From Providencia sp. (GTDB taxonomy: Bacteria > Pseudomonadota > Gammaproteobacteria > Enterobacterales > Enterobacteriaceae), in contig NZ_DOEH01000018.1 in NCBI RefSeq assembly GCF_003533305.1, forward strand, positions 160,051-224,050: 64,000 nucleotides of DNA, read 5' to 3'. Position numbers and translations under genes: made by a program. Shown one piece after another: positions 1 through 9,649 of the stretch (position 1 is its first letter; each line of letters opens with the position of its first letter). Below the pieces are notes generated by a model. That model was not told the DNA's origin. It was given only the letters and a program-made list of their open reading frames with translations, and ran no database searches.

Positions 1-2
1 TT

Positions 3-572
3 AGTGGATTTAAAGAGCTTAAGTTCCAAATTAGTAATCATATTTTAACGGAAAATAAAAAAGATAAAATTAATTCATCCTCTTATAAAAAACAATTAGA
101 AAAGAATATTACTAAAAGTTTTACCTTGATTAATGAAGAGCAGATCCATGATTGCGCTAAGCTTTTGCGCAACTCTAGAAATATCTTTATTGTTACAAGG
201 GGAACCAGTAAAGCGGTTGGCTATTATCTTGAGCACTTGCTGTTTGCGCTGGGGCTACACTGTTTTTTCATTAATGATTACAATTTGTCTGACACCTTCA
301 CTCGTTTAGTCAATAAGGACGATACAGTGATATTTATTTCTCTCTCTGGGGGAACCAAAAAAATTATTGAAACTGCAAAAATTGTACAATTAAAAGAAGC
401 GAATATCATTAGTATGACTGCTTTTCATACCAATGAATTAACGACCTACGCGAATAATACTCTATTTTGTTTTTCAGATAATCACGATACGAAAAAAGAT
501 GACACAAAATCAAGGATAGGCTTTTTTATTTTAGCGGATTTACTGATAAACGAATTAGAAAACTTAATTTAA
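3..572 (+). CDS. RpiR-family regulator, 3' part (5' end outside window)
   Basis: The frame is open from the left edge, so the true start lies upstream of the window; the TTG at 126 is only an internal candidate. What remains is a linker followed by a SIS (sugar isomerase) domain. ISLSGGT, near codons 111-117 of the visible part, is the usual phosphosugar-binding serine/glycine loop. RpiR proteins pair an N-terminal helix-turn-helix with a SIS domain and control sugar-phosphate genes. The HTH is not visible here. Position 240 bp upstream of a PTS permease on the same strand suggests it controls that operon in response to the phosphorylated substrate. The family call is firm for the SIS half; the regulatory target is inferred. 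Confidence 0.78.
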   Translation, partial: SGFKELKFQISNHILTENKKDKINSSSYKKQLEKNITKSFTLINEEQIHDCAKLLRNSRNIFIVTRGTSKAVGYYLEHLLFALGLHCFFINDYNLSDTFTRLVNKDDTVIFISLSGGTKKIIETAKIVQLKEANIISMTAFHTNELTTYANNTLFCFSDNHDTKKDDTKSRIGFFILADLLINELENLI

Positions 573-691
573 ATTTTATAACAAATAATTAGATTATAGT
601 TGTGGCACTCTTTTATATTAATAAGCCATTAAATAAGAAGTCAGCACTGATAACTAGAAAATAGTTAAAAATCAATCAAATACCCTCAAAA

Positions 692-705
692 ATGACATGG
701 GTCAT
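692..705. promoter_or_regulatory. Candidate operator upstream of the PTS-lyase operon
   Basis: The perfect inverted repeat ATGAC-N4-GTCAT lies about 108 bp before the PTS start, and a further ATGAC half-site follows at 711-715. It sits in the only intergenic region between the RpiR-like regulator and the PTS gene, which makes it a plausible regulator-binding site. There is no direct evidence of function. Confidence 0.3.
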
Positions 706-812
706 AATTAATGACCTGAGATAACATTTAAAACCGCAACAGCATTTATTTCACTGAACTCCCAGTGCTAGTATCCCTATAGTTTCTACATTCTAAGTCA
801 TAAGGAAAAAAT

Positions 813-2369
813 ATGGCCAGAAGAAAGTTTAGTGATTCAATTCAGCGCTTTGGGAGGACTTTGCTTCTTCCAATTGGCGTTTTAGCTCCAATCGGTATGA
901 TTCTAGGGATCAGTGGTGCTTTAGTTCAAACATATATGATTGCTCGATTTCCTTTCCTTGGAAATGAAACCGTTAATGCATTATTAGTCAGTATTCGTGC
1001 TATTGCAGGTGTTATTTTTGACAATATTCCACTCCTTTTTGCGATGGGTGTTGCCTATGGCATGAGCCAAAGAGATAAAGGAATCGCAGTTTTTGCCTCT
1101 GTTGTCGGGTATTTAACCTTGATAATTACCATTAATATTTGGTTAGTGCTCAATGGTAAGCTCGCTGATGTTGCCATTATGACGCAAGTGGGGCAGATCA
1201 AGGTTTTAGGTATACAAACCATGAATATTAGCGCCGCAGGAGGGATTATTACCGGCCTAATTGCATCTTGGGCAACGGATAAATTCTATAATCTCGAACT
1301 GCCCACTGCGTTTGCTTTCTTTTCAGGGAAAAAATCAGTTTCAATCATCATGATTGGACTCATGATTGCGGTTGGCGCGTTTCTACCGTTTATTTGGGAA
1401 GTATTAGTTCTTGGTTTAATGAAATTATCAGCAGTGATCCTGAGTCCTGTGGGGCCATTCTTTACTGCAGCGGGTGAACGACTGTTTATTCCATTCGGTT
1501 TGCACCATGTTTGGAATGTGCTGTTTAGATTTACTGAAGCGGGTGGTTCTTACGTTATTGATGGGCAAACCTTTGTTGGTGTTGTGCCTGCGATGACTGA
1601 AGTGTTATTTAAACAAGGGCCAAATAGTGAATATTGGGCAATGATGCCAAGCTTAACGCGCTTTATGGCTCAACAACAAATGTTGGTGACTTTATTTTTA
1701 TTCCCTGCAATTGCTCTTGCAATATATAAGACATCAAGGAAAGAAAATCGCGTTGAAGTTAAATCGATGCTAGTCACGATGGTATTAACGGCAATGTTAG
1801 GTAACGTCACTGAACCGTTAGAATTTACCTTCGTCTTTATTGCACCACTCTTATATTTAATCTACGCGGTTATTGTCGGCATTGGTGCGGTTCTGCTCTC
1901 TTTAGCTGGTGTTGCTATTGGCTATATTCGAGGAACAATTTTTGATTTCACCATCTTCGGTTTGCTCTATGAGAATACTAACTGGATTTTCTTAGTCATT
2001 ATTGGAACGAGTTTGGCTGTTATCACGTACTTTATTTTCTGCTGGGCGATTGTCAAATTTGATATTAAAACGCCAGGAAGAGAAGAGTCGAGTAATCTTA
2101 AAAATACATTAATCAAAGAAAAGCGTTATGGCGAAATTGCAGATCTTCTTATTAAAGCGTTAGGTGGCAAAGACAATATTCGTAATGTTGATAACTGTAT
2201 TACCCGACTACGTATTGATATTTCAGAGGTCAATGTAATTGATAAAGAGTTGATGTTGGAGTCAGGATGTACAGCATTTTTCTTTCCTGCGGCAAACCAT
2301 ATTCATGTTGTATATGGACCGAAAGTAGAATTTGTGCGAAATGCTGTTGATGAAGCGATGAAGAAATAG
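813..2369 (+). CDS. PTS EIICB transporter, glucose/maltose (MalX-like) type
   Basis: This inner-membrane phosphotransferase permease couples uptake of a sugar or sugar derivative to its phosphorylation. The first ~425 residues are hydrophobic EIIC with the signature GERLFIPFGLHH and the TEPLEF motif. The C-terminal ~75 residues form EIIB, with the phospho-acceptor cysteine in DNCITRLRI. Length (518 aa) and domain order match E. coli MalX (about 530 aa). No EIIA domain is fused or adjacent, so phosphate probably comes from the general glucose EIIA (Crr), as is usual in this family. An AAGGAAA ribosome-binding site precedes the ATG. The gene is followed after 11 bp by a lyase gene, so the two form an operon. 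The substrate is unknown; a MalX-like sequence does not by itself mean maltose. Confidence 0.85.
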   Translation: MARRKFSDSIQRFGRTLLLPIGVLAPIGMILGISGALVQTYMIARFPFLGNETVNALLVSIRAIAGVIFDNIPLLFAMGVAYGMSQRDKGIAVFASVVGYLTLIITINIWLVLNGKLADVAIMTQVGQIKVLGIQTMNISAAGGIITGLIASWATDKFYNLELPTAFAFFSGKKSVSIIMIGLMIAVGAFLPFIWEVLVLGLMKLSAVILSPVGPFFTAAGERLFIPFGLHHVWNVLFRFTEAGGSYVIDGQTFVGVVPAMTEVLFKQGPNSEYWAMMPSLTRFMAQQQMLVTLFLFPAIALAIYKTSRKENRVEVKSMLVTMVLTAMLGNVTEPLEFTFVFIAPLLYLIYAVIVGIGAVLLSLAGVAIGYIRGTIFDFTIFGLLYENTNWIFLVIIGTSLAVITYFIFCWAIVKFDIKTPGREESSNLKNTLIKEKRYGEIADLLIKALGGKDNIRNVDNCITRLRIDISEVNVIDKELMLESGCTAFFFPAANHIHVVYGPKVEFVRNAVDEAMKK

Positions 2370-2380
2370 AGAAGGGATAC

Positions 2381-3754
2381 ATGATGAGAGCGTTATATGA
2401 TTCTAAAAGTAAAACAATTGATGATCGCGGCATAAAAGCGCTGCTATCCAATGAAGCCAAATATTCAACTTGGTTAATGTTTGAATCAATGCTAGCTCAA
2501 GCTCAAGCTGAGCAAGGTTTTATTCCACAATCAGCAGCTGATGAAATTAAGCAAAAAGCAAAAATTGAGAATATTGATTTTGAAGAAATGAACCGTATTT
2601 ATCAAAAAATCGGTCATGGTTTTGTGCCTTTTTTAAAGGTTTTAGTGAATGCATGTTCAGAAGAGAGTGGTAAATATATTCATTACGGGATTACTACTCA
2701 AAACATACAACAAAGTTCACAGCTGTATATGATGAAAACAGTGCATCATAAGTTTATGTTGCTTTTAAGTGAGATTATCGAAAATTTATCAAACTTAGCA
2801 TCAAAAACCAAAACAATGGTAATGGCGGGGAGAACCCATGGGCGTCATGCGATCCCAATTACTTATGGATACAAAGTCTCCGTGTGGATAAGTGATTTTA
2901 TCGATTGTTACCAAAGAATGAAAGAGTGTGAAAAGCGTGTATTTACTATCATGATGGGCGGTGCAGTTGGGGCGTTTAACTCGATGCCCGGTGTCGGTAT
3001 TGCCGTTCAAAAAAGAGTCGCTGAACTTACAGGTATGGAAGCTATGGAGGTTCCATCAAGGAATCTTAGCACCCATAAATTAGAATATATCTCTAATTTA
3101 GCGTTGATGGCGAATATTTGTCATAAAATTGGTGAAGAAGTTTACAGTACAACATTAGAAGAAATTGCGGAAGTCTCTGAAGGGTTTACTAAAGGTACCG
3201 TCGGTAGTAGCACGATGCCACATAAAATTAATCCTAAATTAGCTAAAGGTATTATCGCAAATTCTCAAAAATTGTATTCGTTGCCTAGCGTCGGAATGTA
3301 CTCTGCGGTCAGACCTTATGAAGGTGATAGTAGCTCATACATGCTATTTGATGGGCTACTTGAAGAGGCGCTCGAACTGACAACAGAAATTTTACTGAGA
3401 ACTGAAGAACTTTCTAGAACTATCGTGCCTCATGAGGAAAGGATGCTACATAACGTATTAAGAAACAAGGGATTAGATAATACTGAATACGTTATGATGA
3501 AAATGGCAGAAAAATTAGGTAAAGATAAAGCACACTCTTTATTGTATGACGAAGCGATTAAAACCGCCGCAGATGGAGAGGATTTTTATACTAACTTAAT
3601 CAAAAATGAGGTTATTACTGCCGCGTTTAGTTGTGATGAAATTAAGGAAATGCTTGATCCTCGCGCTTACATTGGTTTGTCTGCTGAAATAGCAGAAAAA
3701 GAATCAAAACGTGGACTTGCTATCGTTCAAGAAATCAAGCAACAGTATAAATAA
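2381..3754 (+). CDS. Fumarase/aspartase-superfamily lyase (adenylosuccinate lyase-like)
   Basis: 457 aa, the usual superfamily length. Three conserved regions are visible: H101 with a TTQN stretch (105-108), the AGRTHGRHA region (149-157), and the signature loop GSSTMPHKIN (275-284) that carries the catalytic serine. Members split C-N or C-O bonds of succinyl-type substrates, usually releasing fumarate, and act as cytosolic tetramers. This is unlikely to be the housekeeping PurB: the E. coli-type TSxD motif reads TTQN here, and the gene sits 11 bp behind a PTS permease and near an RpiR regulator. It therefore probably acts on the imported, phosphorylated compound. ATG codons at 2381 and 2384 are both possible starts after AGAAGGG. 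The exact reaction is unknown. Confidence 0.8.
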   Translation: MMRALYDSKSKTIDDRGIKALLSNEAKYSTWLMFESMLAQAQAEQGFIPQSAADEIKQKAKIENIDFEEMNRIYQKIGHGFVPFLKVLVNACSEESGKYIHYGITTQNIQQSSQLYMMKTVHHKFMLLLSEIIENLSNLASKTKTMVMAGRTHGRHAIPITYGYKVSVWISDFIDCYQRMKECEKRVFTIMMGGAVGAFNSMPGVGIAVQKRVAELTGMEAMEVPSRNLSTHKLEYISNLALMANICHKIGEEVYSTTLEEIAEVSEGFTKGTVGSSTMPHKINPKLAKGIIANSQKLYSLPSVGMYSAVRPYEGDSSSYMLFDGLLEEALELTTEILLRTEELSRTIVPHEERMLHNVLRNKGLDNTEYVMMKMAEKLGKDKAHSLLYDEAIKTAADGEDFYTNLIKNEVITAAFSCDEIKEMLDPRAYIGLSAEIAEKESKRGLAIVQEIKQQYK

Positions 3755-3811
3755 GCCGTAACTAGCTTAGGTTAAAAGCTAACTAATGCGTTATTTGTTG
3801 GCATGAAGTGG

Positions 3812-3848
3812 TTGCCTTACATTGAAAAAGTGATGTGGTGTAAGGCAA
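3812..3848. terminator. Hairpin after the PTS-lyase operon
   Basis: Ten-base arms TTGCCTTACA and TGTAAGGCAA are perfectly complementary around a 17-nt loop, about 60 bp after the lyase stop. No proper T-run follows, so intrinsic termination is uncertain. The rest of the 307-bp gap (3755-4061) shows no gene. Confidence 0.35.
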
Positions 3849-4061
3849 TTTACCGATATCTATAATTCTCAATTATCCCTTGTTGTTTATTAGCTCATCA
3901 CTATTATCCGTTTTTCCTCTCTCACTGTTTATAATTTATCCTAAATGTGGATAGCTCAATTGATAAATTAACAAAATAACGCGAATAATCACTAATTAGG
4001 GCTGTTCAGCTGTACGAATAATGATTAAAGTAAATTTAGTTAATAATGAAGAGGAAAACTT

Positions 4062-4676
4062 ATGCTGTATATCTTCGATATGGGTAATGTGATTATTGAT
4101 ATCGACTTTAATCGTGTTTTTGATAAATGGGCTGAACTCAGCGATACCCCGAGTGAAGAAATCAGATCACGATTTACGTTTGGGAATATCTTTCAATTAC
4201 ATGAGTGTGGAAAAATTTCAGATATAGAGTTTGCTGAGCTACTTTGTGAAGAAATCGGGATCACTCTGAGCTTCGAAGACTTTGCCGAAGGTTGGCACTC
4301 GATTTTTATTTCGTTAAGACAAGAAGTTATCGACATTATGGAACGCCTGCGTGAGCAAGGACATCGAGTTGTCGTCTTATCGAATACCAATCGCCTGCAT
4401 TTAGACTATTGGCCGCAGCATTATCCTGAAATTGCCGCTTCCTCTGATTTCCTCTATTTATCTCAAGATTTGGGAATGCGTAAACCTGACCCTGAAATTT
4501 TTAAATATGTGCTGCAATCGGAGGAGTTCGATGCCTCTGAGGCTATCTTCTTTGATGACATAGAAGAAAATGTGAAGGCCGCGCAATCCCTTGGTATTAA
4601 AGGCGTACATGTCTTAAATAAGGACACTATTCCTGAATATTTCCGCACTTACGACTTTAGTGCAGAAGTTGAATAA
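4062..4676 (+). CDS. yihX: Alpha-D-glucose-1-phosphate phosphatase YihX (HAD family)
   Basis: Cytosolic HAD-superfamily phosphatase; the E. coli enzyme dephosphorylates alpha-glucose-1-phosphate. All HAD motifs are present: FDMGNVI at the N-terminus with nucleophile D6, LSNTN (motif II), the lysine of RKPDPEI (motif III) and FFDD (motif IV). At 204 aa it is close to the E. coli length (199 aa), and the sequence is alignable from the first residue. A strong GAAGAGGAAAA ribosome-binding site precedes the ATG. It is followed by dtd and fabY on the same strand, the same neighbourhood as in E. coli. Identification is confident. Confidence 0.93.
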   Translation: MLYIFDMGNVIIDIDFNRVFDKWAELSDTPSEEIRSRFTFGNIFQLHECGKISDIEFAELLCEEIGITLSFEDFAEGWHSIFISLRQEVIDIMERLREQGHRVVVLSNTNRLHLDYWPQHYPEIAASSDFLYLSQDLGMRKPDPEIFKYVLQSEEFDASEAIFFDDIEENVKAAQSLGIKGVHVLNKDTIPEYFRTYDFSAEVE

Positions 4677-4739
4677 TATACTGATTTATCACAGTGGAGT
4701 AGCTTAGTCAGTTACTCCCTCTTTTTGTACAGAGTTATC

Positions 4740-5177
4740 ATGATTGCATTGATTCAGAGAGTCACTCACGCGAGTGTTATTGTCGATGAGAAAATTATTG
4801 GCCAAATTGGTTCAGGATTACTGGTTTTACTTGGCGTTGAAAAAGATGATGATGAACAAAAAGCAAAACGCCTATGTGAAAAAGTGCTAGGTTATCGTAT
4901 TTTTAGCGATGATCAGGGCAAAATGAACTTAAATGTTCAACAAGCTGGTGGAAGCTTATTGGTTGTTTCTCAATTTACATTAGCGGCAGATACCAACAAA
5001 GGGATGAGACCGAGCTTCTCTGGTGGTGCGGAGCCTGAGCGTGCTGAAGAACTTTATACGTATTTTGTACAACAAAGTCGCCAGTTAGGTATCGTCACTG
5101 AAACAGGGCAATTTGCCGCAGATATGCAAGTGAGCTTAACCAATGATGGCCCTGTGACTTTCTGGCTGCAAGTGTGA
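4740..5177 (+). CDS. dtd: D-aminoacyl-tRNA deacylase
   Basis: Hydrolyses the ester bond of D-aminoacyl-tRNAs (and glycyl-tRNA-Ala), a cytosolic proofreading step of translation. The 145-aa product begins [13 protein letters not shown] and carries both active-site motifs, SQFTLAAD in the middle and the Gly-cisPro segment [11 protein letters not shown] at the very C-terminus. The ATG at 4740 gives the E. coli length; the in-frame TTG 15 bp upstream would add five unconserved residues. It is followed after 23 bp by fabY and is probably co-transcribed with it. Confidence 0.95.
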   Translation: MIALIQRVTHASVIVDEKIIGQIGSGLLVLLGVEKDDDEQKAKRLCEKVLGYRIFSDDQGKMNLNVQQAGGSLLVVSQFTLAADTNKGMRPSFSGGAEPERAEELYTYFVQQSRQLGIVTETGQFAADMQVSLTNDGPVTFWLQV

Positions 5178-5200
5178 TCCAAACTATTAAAGGGGAAACA

Positions 5201-6124
5201 ATGTACCATCTGCGCACACCGAAAGATGATATTGAATTTGCAGCTTATTACCAATTCCGTTGGGAAATGTTGCGTAAACCCTTTAATCAGCCTCTTGGTT
5301 CTGAGAAAGATGGTTATGACCTGACCGCTCATCATCAAATGGTTGTTGATGATAAAAATCGAATTCTTGCTATTGGTCGTTTATATATCAATGCCGATAA
5401 CGAAGGCGCAATACGCTTTTTGGCTGTGAACCCGGTTATGCAGGGAAAAGGGCTAGGTAAATTAATTATCATGGCGCTTGAATCTACGGCAAGACAAGAA
5501 GGTGTAAAACGGATTGTTTCTAGCGTAAGAGAAGAGGCGGTTCCATTTTTTAGTAAAAATGGGTTTGCAAATAGAGGAATTGTCGCGGGTGAGCTGAAAA
5601 CACCTGTCCGTCATTACCTAATGATTAAGCCGATTGAAACGTTAGATCAAATTTTACATCGACCTGATTGGTGTGGTGAATTGCAGCAAGCTTGGTATAA
5701 ATACATTCCATTGAGCGAAAAAATGGGTGTACGCATTGATCAATACACGGGCAAACGTTTTATTACCACAATGCCAGAAGCGGGCAATCAAAATCCGCAT
5801 GAAACTATTTTTGCGGGTAGCCAGTTTTCCCTTGCGACACTTACCGGTTGGGGGCTAATTTGGTTATTAATGCAAGAACATCAGTTGGGGGGCGATATCG
5901 TTCTGGTGGATGCGAATATTCGCTATGCTAAACCAGTAAGTGGTAGGCCAACAGCAGTCGCTGATTTATCGAATCTTAGCGGTGATCTTGATCGTCTCGC
6001 AAGAGGTAGTAAAGCTCGCGTGAAACTCACCGTTGAGGTTAGCGGTGCGGAAAATCAAGTTGGGGCGGTATTTAGTGGTATTTATATGGTTTTTCCTGTT
6101 ACCGAACCCAAACAAGATGCTTAA
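5201..6124 (+). CDS. fabY: FabY/YiiD, GNAT-thioesterase-fold fusion
   Basis: 307 aa. The N-terminal half is a GNAT acyltransferase fold (about residues 1-145; [18 protein letters not shown] and [13 protein letters not shown] form the acyl-CoA loop). The C-terminal half is a hot-dog, YiiD-type thioesterase-like domain (about 150-305; [20 protein letters not shown]). In E. coli YiiD has been linked to initiation of fatty-acid synthesis by malonyl-ACP decarboxylation, bypassing FabH; that is recalled family knowledge. The ATG at 5201 follows AGGGGAAACA, a far better site than the GTG at 5174 that overlaps dtd. Confidence 0.9.
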   Translation: MYHLRTPKDDIEFAAYYQFRWEMLRKPFNQPLGSEKDGYDLTAHHQMVVDDKNRILAIGRLYINADNEGAIRFLAVNPVMQGKGLGKLIIMALESTARQEGVKRIVSSVREEAVPFFSKNGFANRGIVAGELKTPVRHYLMIKPIETLDQILHRPDWCGELQQAWYKYIPLSEKMGVRIDQYTGKRFITTMPEAGNQNPHETIFAGSQFSLATLTGWGLIWLLMQEHQLGGDIVLVDANIRYAKPVSGRPTAVADLSNLSGDLDRLARGSKARVKLTVEVSGAENQVGAVFSGIYMVFPVTEPKQDA

Positions 6125-6170
6125 CTTTGTATGATATAGCAATACGATACAAAAATAGCTAAATACGATT

Positions 6171-6210
6171 AAAAAGGCAGGTCAGCTAAATATGCGAGAC
6201 CTGCTTTTTT
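6171..6210. terminator. Bidirectional rho-independent terminator (fabY / yicH)
   Basis: Arms GCAGGTC (6177-6183) and GACCTGC (6198-6204) are flanked by five A on the left and six T on the right, so it can serve fabY on the plus strand and the opposing yicH on the minus strand. Confidence 0.85.
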
Positions 6211-6270
6211 ATTGATTGGTAACCTACATCGCGATTAACTTATTATATAGTGGATTATTACGTAATGAAT

Positions 6271-8064
6271 CTATTGTGCCACTAATGATGGTATTTGCAG
6301 CTCTGTAGGTAAAGGGCTCTGTGATGTCGATAATGCTTCTGGTTGTATCATCGAAGGCTCTGAGGTTTCAGATTCAACGGATGAAGTCACTTCACCTTTA
6401 ATAACCGTGCGATACATGCGCTTACCTTGCAAAGGGATTGCCATAAGTTCACCATTTGTACTTTTAGCTAGTGAGGTCGCAAGTAAATCCCCTTGTAATG
6501 TGACATCAAAATCACCCAAAGTCTGAGGTGGGAAACCTTGCCATCCCCATTGATTTAAGTCAGCTAAATCAATGTTTGTTCCCGATGCACGCAGCAAAAA
6601 TGGGATTTTTTTAGGTTCTTGTTTTACTAATAACCCAAGCTTGCTAATACCCTTATCGGTACTCACTGTTAAGCTGGCCGCCGCAGACGATTTTCCACTT
6701 TGACGGATTTCCATAAATGGGCGGCGTACCAGAACTTGGTTAATTGTGCCGCTATCTGCATTGAATGTCGCTTTACCGCTCCAAATTCCCCATTGTTTTT
6801 GTTTAATCAGATCAACGTTTTCAATGTTGGCACCGAGCGCTGTAAACTCAAATGGAAATTGCGGTTGGATATTCATTAGCAGTGATTGTGATAGTGTAAA
6901 TTTTTTGATGGATATGCCAGAAAGCCAAGAGGGGGCTGGTTGTGCGAAAAACTCAAGCCAATTCTCTGGTAAGGTATATAAAATACCGGCTAATTTAGCA
7001 TCAGCGATGGTGAGTATTTTATCATTACGTTGCCAAGTGCCACTTAGGTTAAATATCCCTTTGTTATAGTAGCCTGATAGTTTCTCAATATTGATATTAT
7101 CAGTATCGATATTAAGCTCACCAATCAATGTATCTAGCTGCTGTTCTTTAATAACCAACTGATCCATATTGAAGCTAATCTTGCTTTTCGGGCTACTCCA
7201 GCTTCCTCTAACAAAACTAATTTGATCTATTTCAGTGCTGAGCCCTGCTAGCGCCCAATCTTTACCTTGAATATCGATATTTGTAAGTTCAAGATTTTTA
7301 ATCTGTAGCGGATTATTACTATTGATAGCATCAAATAGGTTGTCAAAAGTGAGATCATTTTGCCAGCCCACTTTATTCATGATGAGACGATCAATATTGA
7401 TTGAACCATCGGTGAAGGCTTTTCCTTCACCTGCAATATAGCCATTATTAAGGTAGCCGCTCGCTTGGCTGATTTCGGTGACCTTTTCCTGTAACTTTCC
7501 AGTGATTGCTACATTTCTAAACGCTAATTGATTAATGCTCATCTGGCTAGTCGTAAAACGAAAGTCACCGTAACCAAAAGGGTGGTTTATTGTTGGATGC
7601 CACGGGGTGATCCCTCCCGTGAAGCCAGATACTTGTATCGTTTTATTTGCTTGTTTTAATTGAAGCTGGCTATTTTCAAATTGCAGGATATCAGCGGATA
7701 ATGGAATTTTTGTCGAATTTTCAGCACTAATTGCAGCAATTTCCCCTTGGGTAATTACTAAACGTCGAATTGCGGTGCCGTTAAAAATATTACGCCAATT
7801 GACATCAATGACGATTTGGCGGGCACTTAATGATAAATCTTTATTTTGCGATTCTAATTTAACATCTTGAAAAATAAATTCGCCCGCATTCGAAAACTCA
7901 TGGCCCATGATACCGACCTCGATATCATAATCAGTAAATTTACTTAAAAATTGGCTTGCATAGGAGGCACCCCAGCGAGTTTGCAGCCCTATATAGGCGA
8001 AGACTATCACCAGTAAAAATAATAGAAGAGCGTATGCAATTAGCTTAGTTAACCATTTCATCAT
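6271..8064 (-). CDS. yicH: AsmA-family protein YicH
   Basis: 597-aa envelope protein with one N-terminal transmembrane helix (about residues 5-27, ending before LQTRWGASY), followed by a long beta-rich periplasmic region made of repeated strands, as in AsmA/TamB-like proteins. The N-terminal LQTRWGA segment and the next-door xanP match the E. coli yicH-xanP arrangement. AsmA-like proteins are thought to shape lipid transport or outer-membrane assembly; the precise role of YicH is not settled. The C-terminal ~50 residues are rich in Ser, Glu and Pro and look disordered. The start is ATG at 8064 or 8061 after AGGTATAG. Confidence 0.85.
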   Translation of the reverse strand: MMKWLTKLIAYALLLFLLVIVFAYIGLQTRWGASYASQFLSKFTDYDIEVGIMGHEFSNAGEFIFQDVKLESQNKDLSLSARQIVIDVNWRNIFNGTAIRRLVITQGEIAAISAENSTKIPLSADILQFENSQLQLKQANKTIQVSGFTGGITPWHPTINHPFGYGDFRFTTSQMSINQLAFRNVAITGKLQEKVTEISQASGYLNNGYIAGEGKAFTDGSINIDRLIMNKVGWQNDLTFDNLFDAINSNNPLQIKNLELTNIDIQGKDWALAGLSTEIDQISFVRGSWSSPKSKISFNMDQLVIKEQQLDTLIGELNIDTDNINIEKLSGYYNKGIFNLSGTWQRNDKILTIADAKLAGILYTLPENWLEFFAQPAPSWLSGISIKKFTLSQSLLMNIQPQFPFEFTALGANIENVDLIKQKQWGIWSGKATFNADSGTINQVLVRRPFMEIRQSGKSSAAASLTVSTDKGISKLGLLVKQEPKKIPFLLRASGTNIDLADLNQWGWQGFPPQTLGDFDVTLQGDLLATSLAKSTNGELMAIPLQGKRMYRTVIKGEVTSSVESETSEPSMIQPEALSTSQSPLPTELQIPSLVAQ

Positions 8065-8065
8065 C

Positions 8066-8165
8066 TATACCTGTGATACTTCAAGTTGTCGGAGCGTTGG
8101 CTTTATTGGCTACTTATTACTTAAAGTAGCTATCCGTTAAATGTCGAGCAATTAAGGATAGCATA
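8066..8165. repeat. ERIC-like intergenic repeat, shortened
   Basis: The segment starts TATACCTGTGATACTTCAAG, followed by GCGTTGGCT and a TACTTATTACTTAAAGTA core. This follows the order of the enterobacterial ERIC consensus as I recall it (terminus, GCGTTGGCT block, TACTTATGTAA core). The distal end is degenerate and the element appears shorter than the usual ~127 bp. It lies between yicH and xanP. Confidence 0.6.
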
Positions 8166-8210
8166 CAGAAGAACCGCCAGAAGATTCAACTCTGGCGGTA
8201 GAATGATGGA

Positions 8211-9599
8211 CTATTTTTCGAGGGGAAAGATTAAATTCAGAACAATTGCAGTAAGACCGCCAGCAGCGATACCTGATGAAAACAGTGTTTTTAGCCAGTC
8301 AGGCGCAAATTGTAATATCAATGGTTGCTGAGAAACGCCCATTCCAACGGCCAAAGAAAGCGCAATAATCATAATGGCACGGCGGTTAAGTGGCTCACGG
8401 GATACAATTCGAACACCCGAAGCGGCAATGGTGCCAAACATCACAATTGTGGCACCGCCTAGAACGGGTTCAGGAATTTGTTGCACAAAACCTGCGACCG
8501 CAGGAAACAAACCAAGTAATACCAGCATCGATGCGACAATATAACCGACATAACGACTTGCAACGCCAGTTAGCTGAATGACACCATTATTTTGGCCGAA
8601 GCAAGAATTTGGAAAGGTATTGAAAACAGCCGATACCATCGAATTCAAACCATTGGCTAAAACGCCGCCTTTGATACGTTTCATATATAACGGGCCTCTA
8701 ACTGGCTGCTCAGAAACGTCCGACGTTGCGGTAATATCACCAATAGTTTCTAAAGATGTCACCATAAAAATTAAAATCAGCGGGATAAGCAGATTCCAAT
8801 CAAATGACAAACCATAATAGAAAGGCTCTGGAATAATGATAATTGATTGTTTGGCCTCAGCAGCTTGAGCCGCCGGCAGCATATCCATCCACCAAGCAAC
8901 GAGATAACCCACTGCCATCGCAATGACGAGAGATGCAACGCGTAAATAGGGGTTCTTTTGTCGATTAAGTAAGATAATGACCGCGAGTACGACACCGGCA
9001 AGGATTAGGTAGTCAGGAGAGCCAAAGGTATTGTCGCTGATAGCGCCATAACCGCCGCCAATAGAGGTCAGGCCAACTTGAATGAGTGATAAACCGATAA
9101 TCATCACGACAACGCCTGAAACTAATGGCGTAATGACGCGGCGAGCTAAGTGTAGAAAGCGAGATAAAATAACTTCAGCGAGTGCAGCAACGAGTAGCGT
9201 GCCAAATAGAGCTGCCATCATTGATGGAATATCTGCTCCGCCTTGTTTAAGTGCAACACCCCCCATAATCAAAGGTGCAACAAAGTTAAAGCTCGTGCCT
9301 TGAATCGAAAGTAAGCCAGAGCCAATAGGCCCCCATGCTCTAATTTGTATTAAAGATGCTATACCCGATGCAAATAACGACATACTGATTATGCGCTGAG
9401 TATCGTGAGCTGGTAGTCCTAACGACTGGCAAATTAGCATTGCAGGTGTAATAACGGCAACGAACATTGCAAGAAGATGTTGCCCAGCAGCAAATAGCGC
9501 TTGAGGCAGTGGTGGCCTATCTTCAAGCCGATAAATCAATTCACTTTGTGGTTGTGCCGTTGTTTCAACGTTCTGTTTTTCAGACGCTGTTGTGTTCAT
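8211..9599 (-). CDS. xanP: Xanthine:H+ symporter XanP
   Basis: 462-aa inner-membrane permease of the NAT/NCS2 family that imports xanthine with protons. It carries the family signature around [19 protein letters not shown] and the [16 protein letters not shown] segment with the substrate-site glutamate. The sequence is almost collinear with E. coli XanP (463 aa) from [14 protein letters not shown] onward. The ATG at 9599 is chosen because AGGAAA lies 7 nt upstream and the length fits; an in-frame start at 9629 would add ten unconserved residues. A PurR-like operator lies about 50 bp upstream. Confidence 0.95.
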   Translation of the reverse strand: MNTTASEKQNVETTAQPQSELIYRLEDRPPLPQALFAAGQHLLAMFVAVITPAMLICQSLGLPAHDTQRIISMSLFASGIASLIQIRAWGPIGSGLLSIQGTSFNFVAPLIMGGVALKQGGADIPSMMAALFGTLLVAALAEVILSRFLHLARRVITPLVSGVVVMIIGLSLIQVGLTSIGGGYGAISDNTFGSPDYLILAGVVLAVIILLNRQKNPYLRVASLVIAMAVGYLVAWWMDMLPAAQAAEAKQSIIIIPEPFYYGLSFDWNLLIPLILIFMVTSLETIGDITATSDVSEQPVRGPLYMKRIKGGVLANGLNSMVSAVFNTFPNSCFGQNNGVIQLTGVASRYVGYIVASMLVLLGLFPAVAGFVQQIPEPVLGGATIVMFGTIAASGVRIVSREPLNRRAIMIIALSLAVGMGVSQQPLILQFAPDWLKTLFSSGIAAGGLTAIVLNLIFPLEK

Positions 9600-9649
9600 T
9601 ATTTTATTTCCTGCCGCCAAAAAACGCATTGTAAATGGACTAGCCCAAA

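Noticed and set aside
813..2369. Calling the PTS permease malX
   Set aside because: Similarity is clear at family level, but the neighbours (lyase, RpiR) differ from the malI-malXY locus and no malY is present, so the substrate cannot be transferred.
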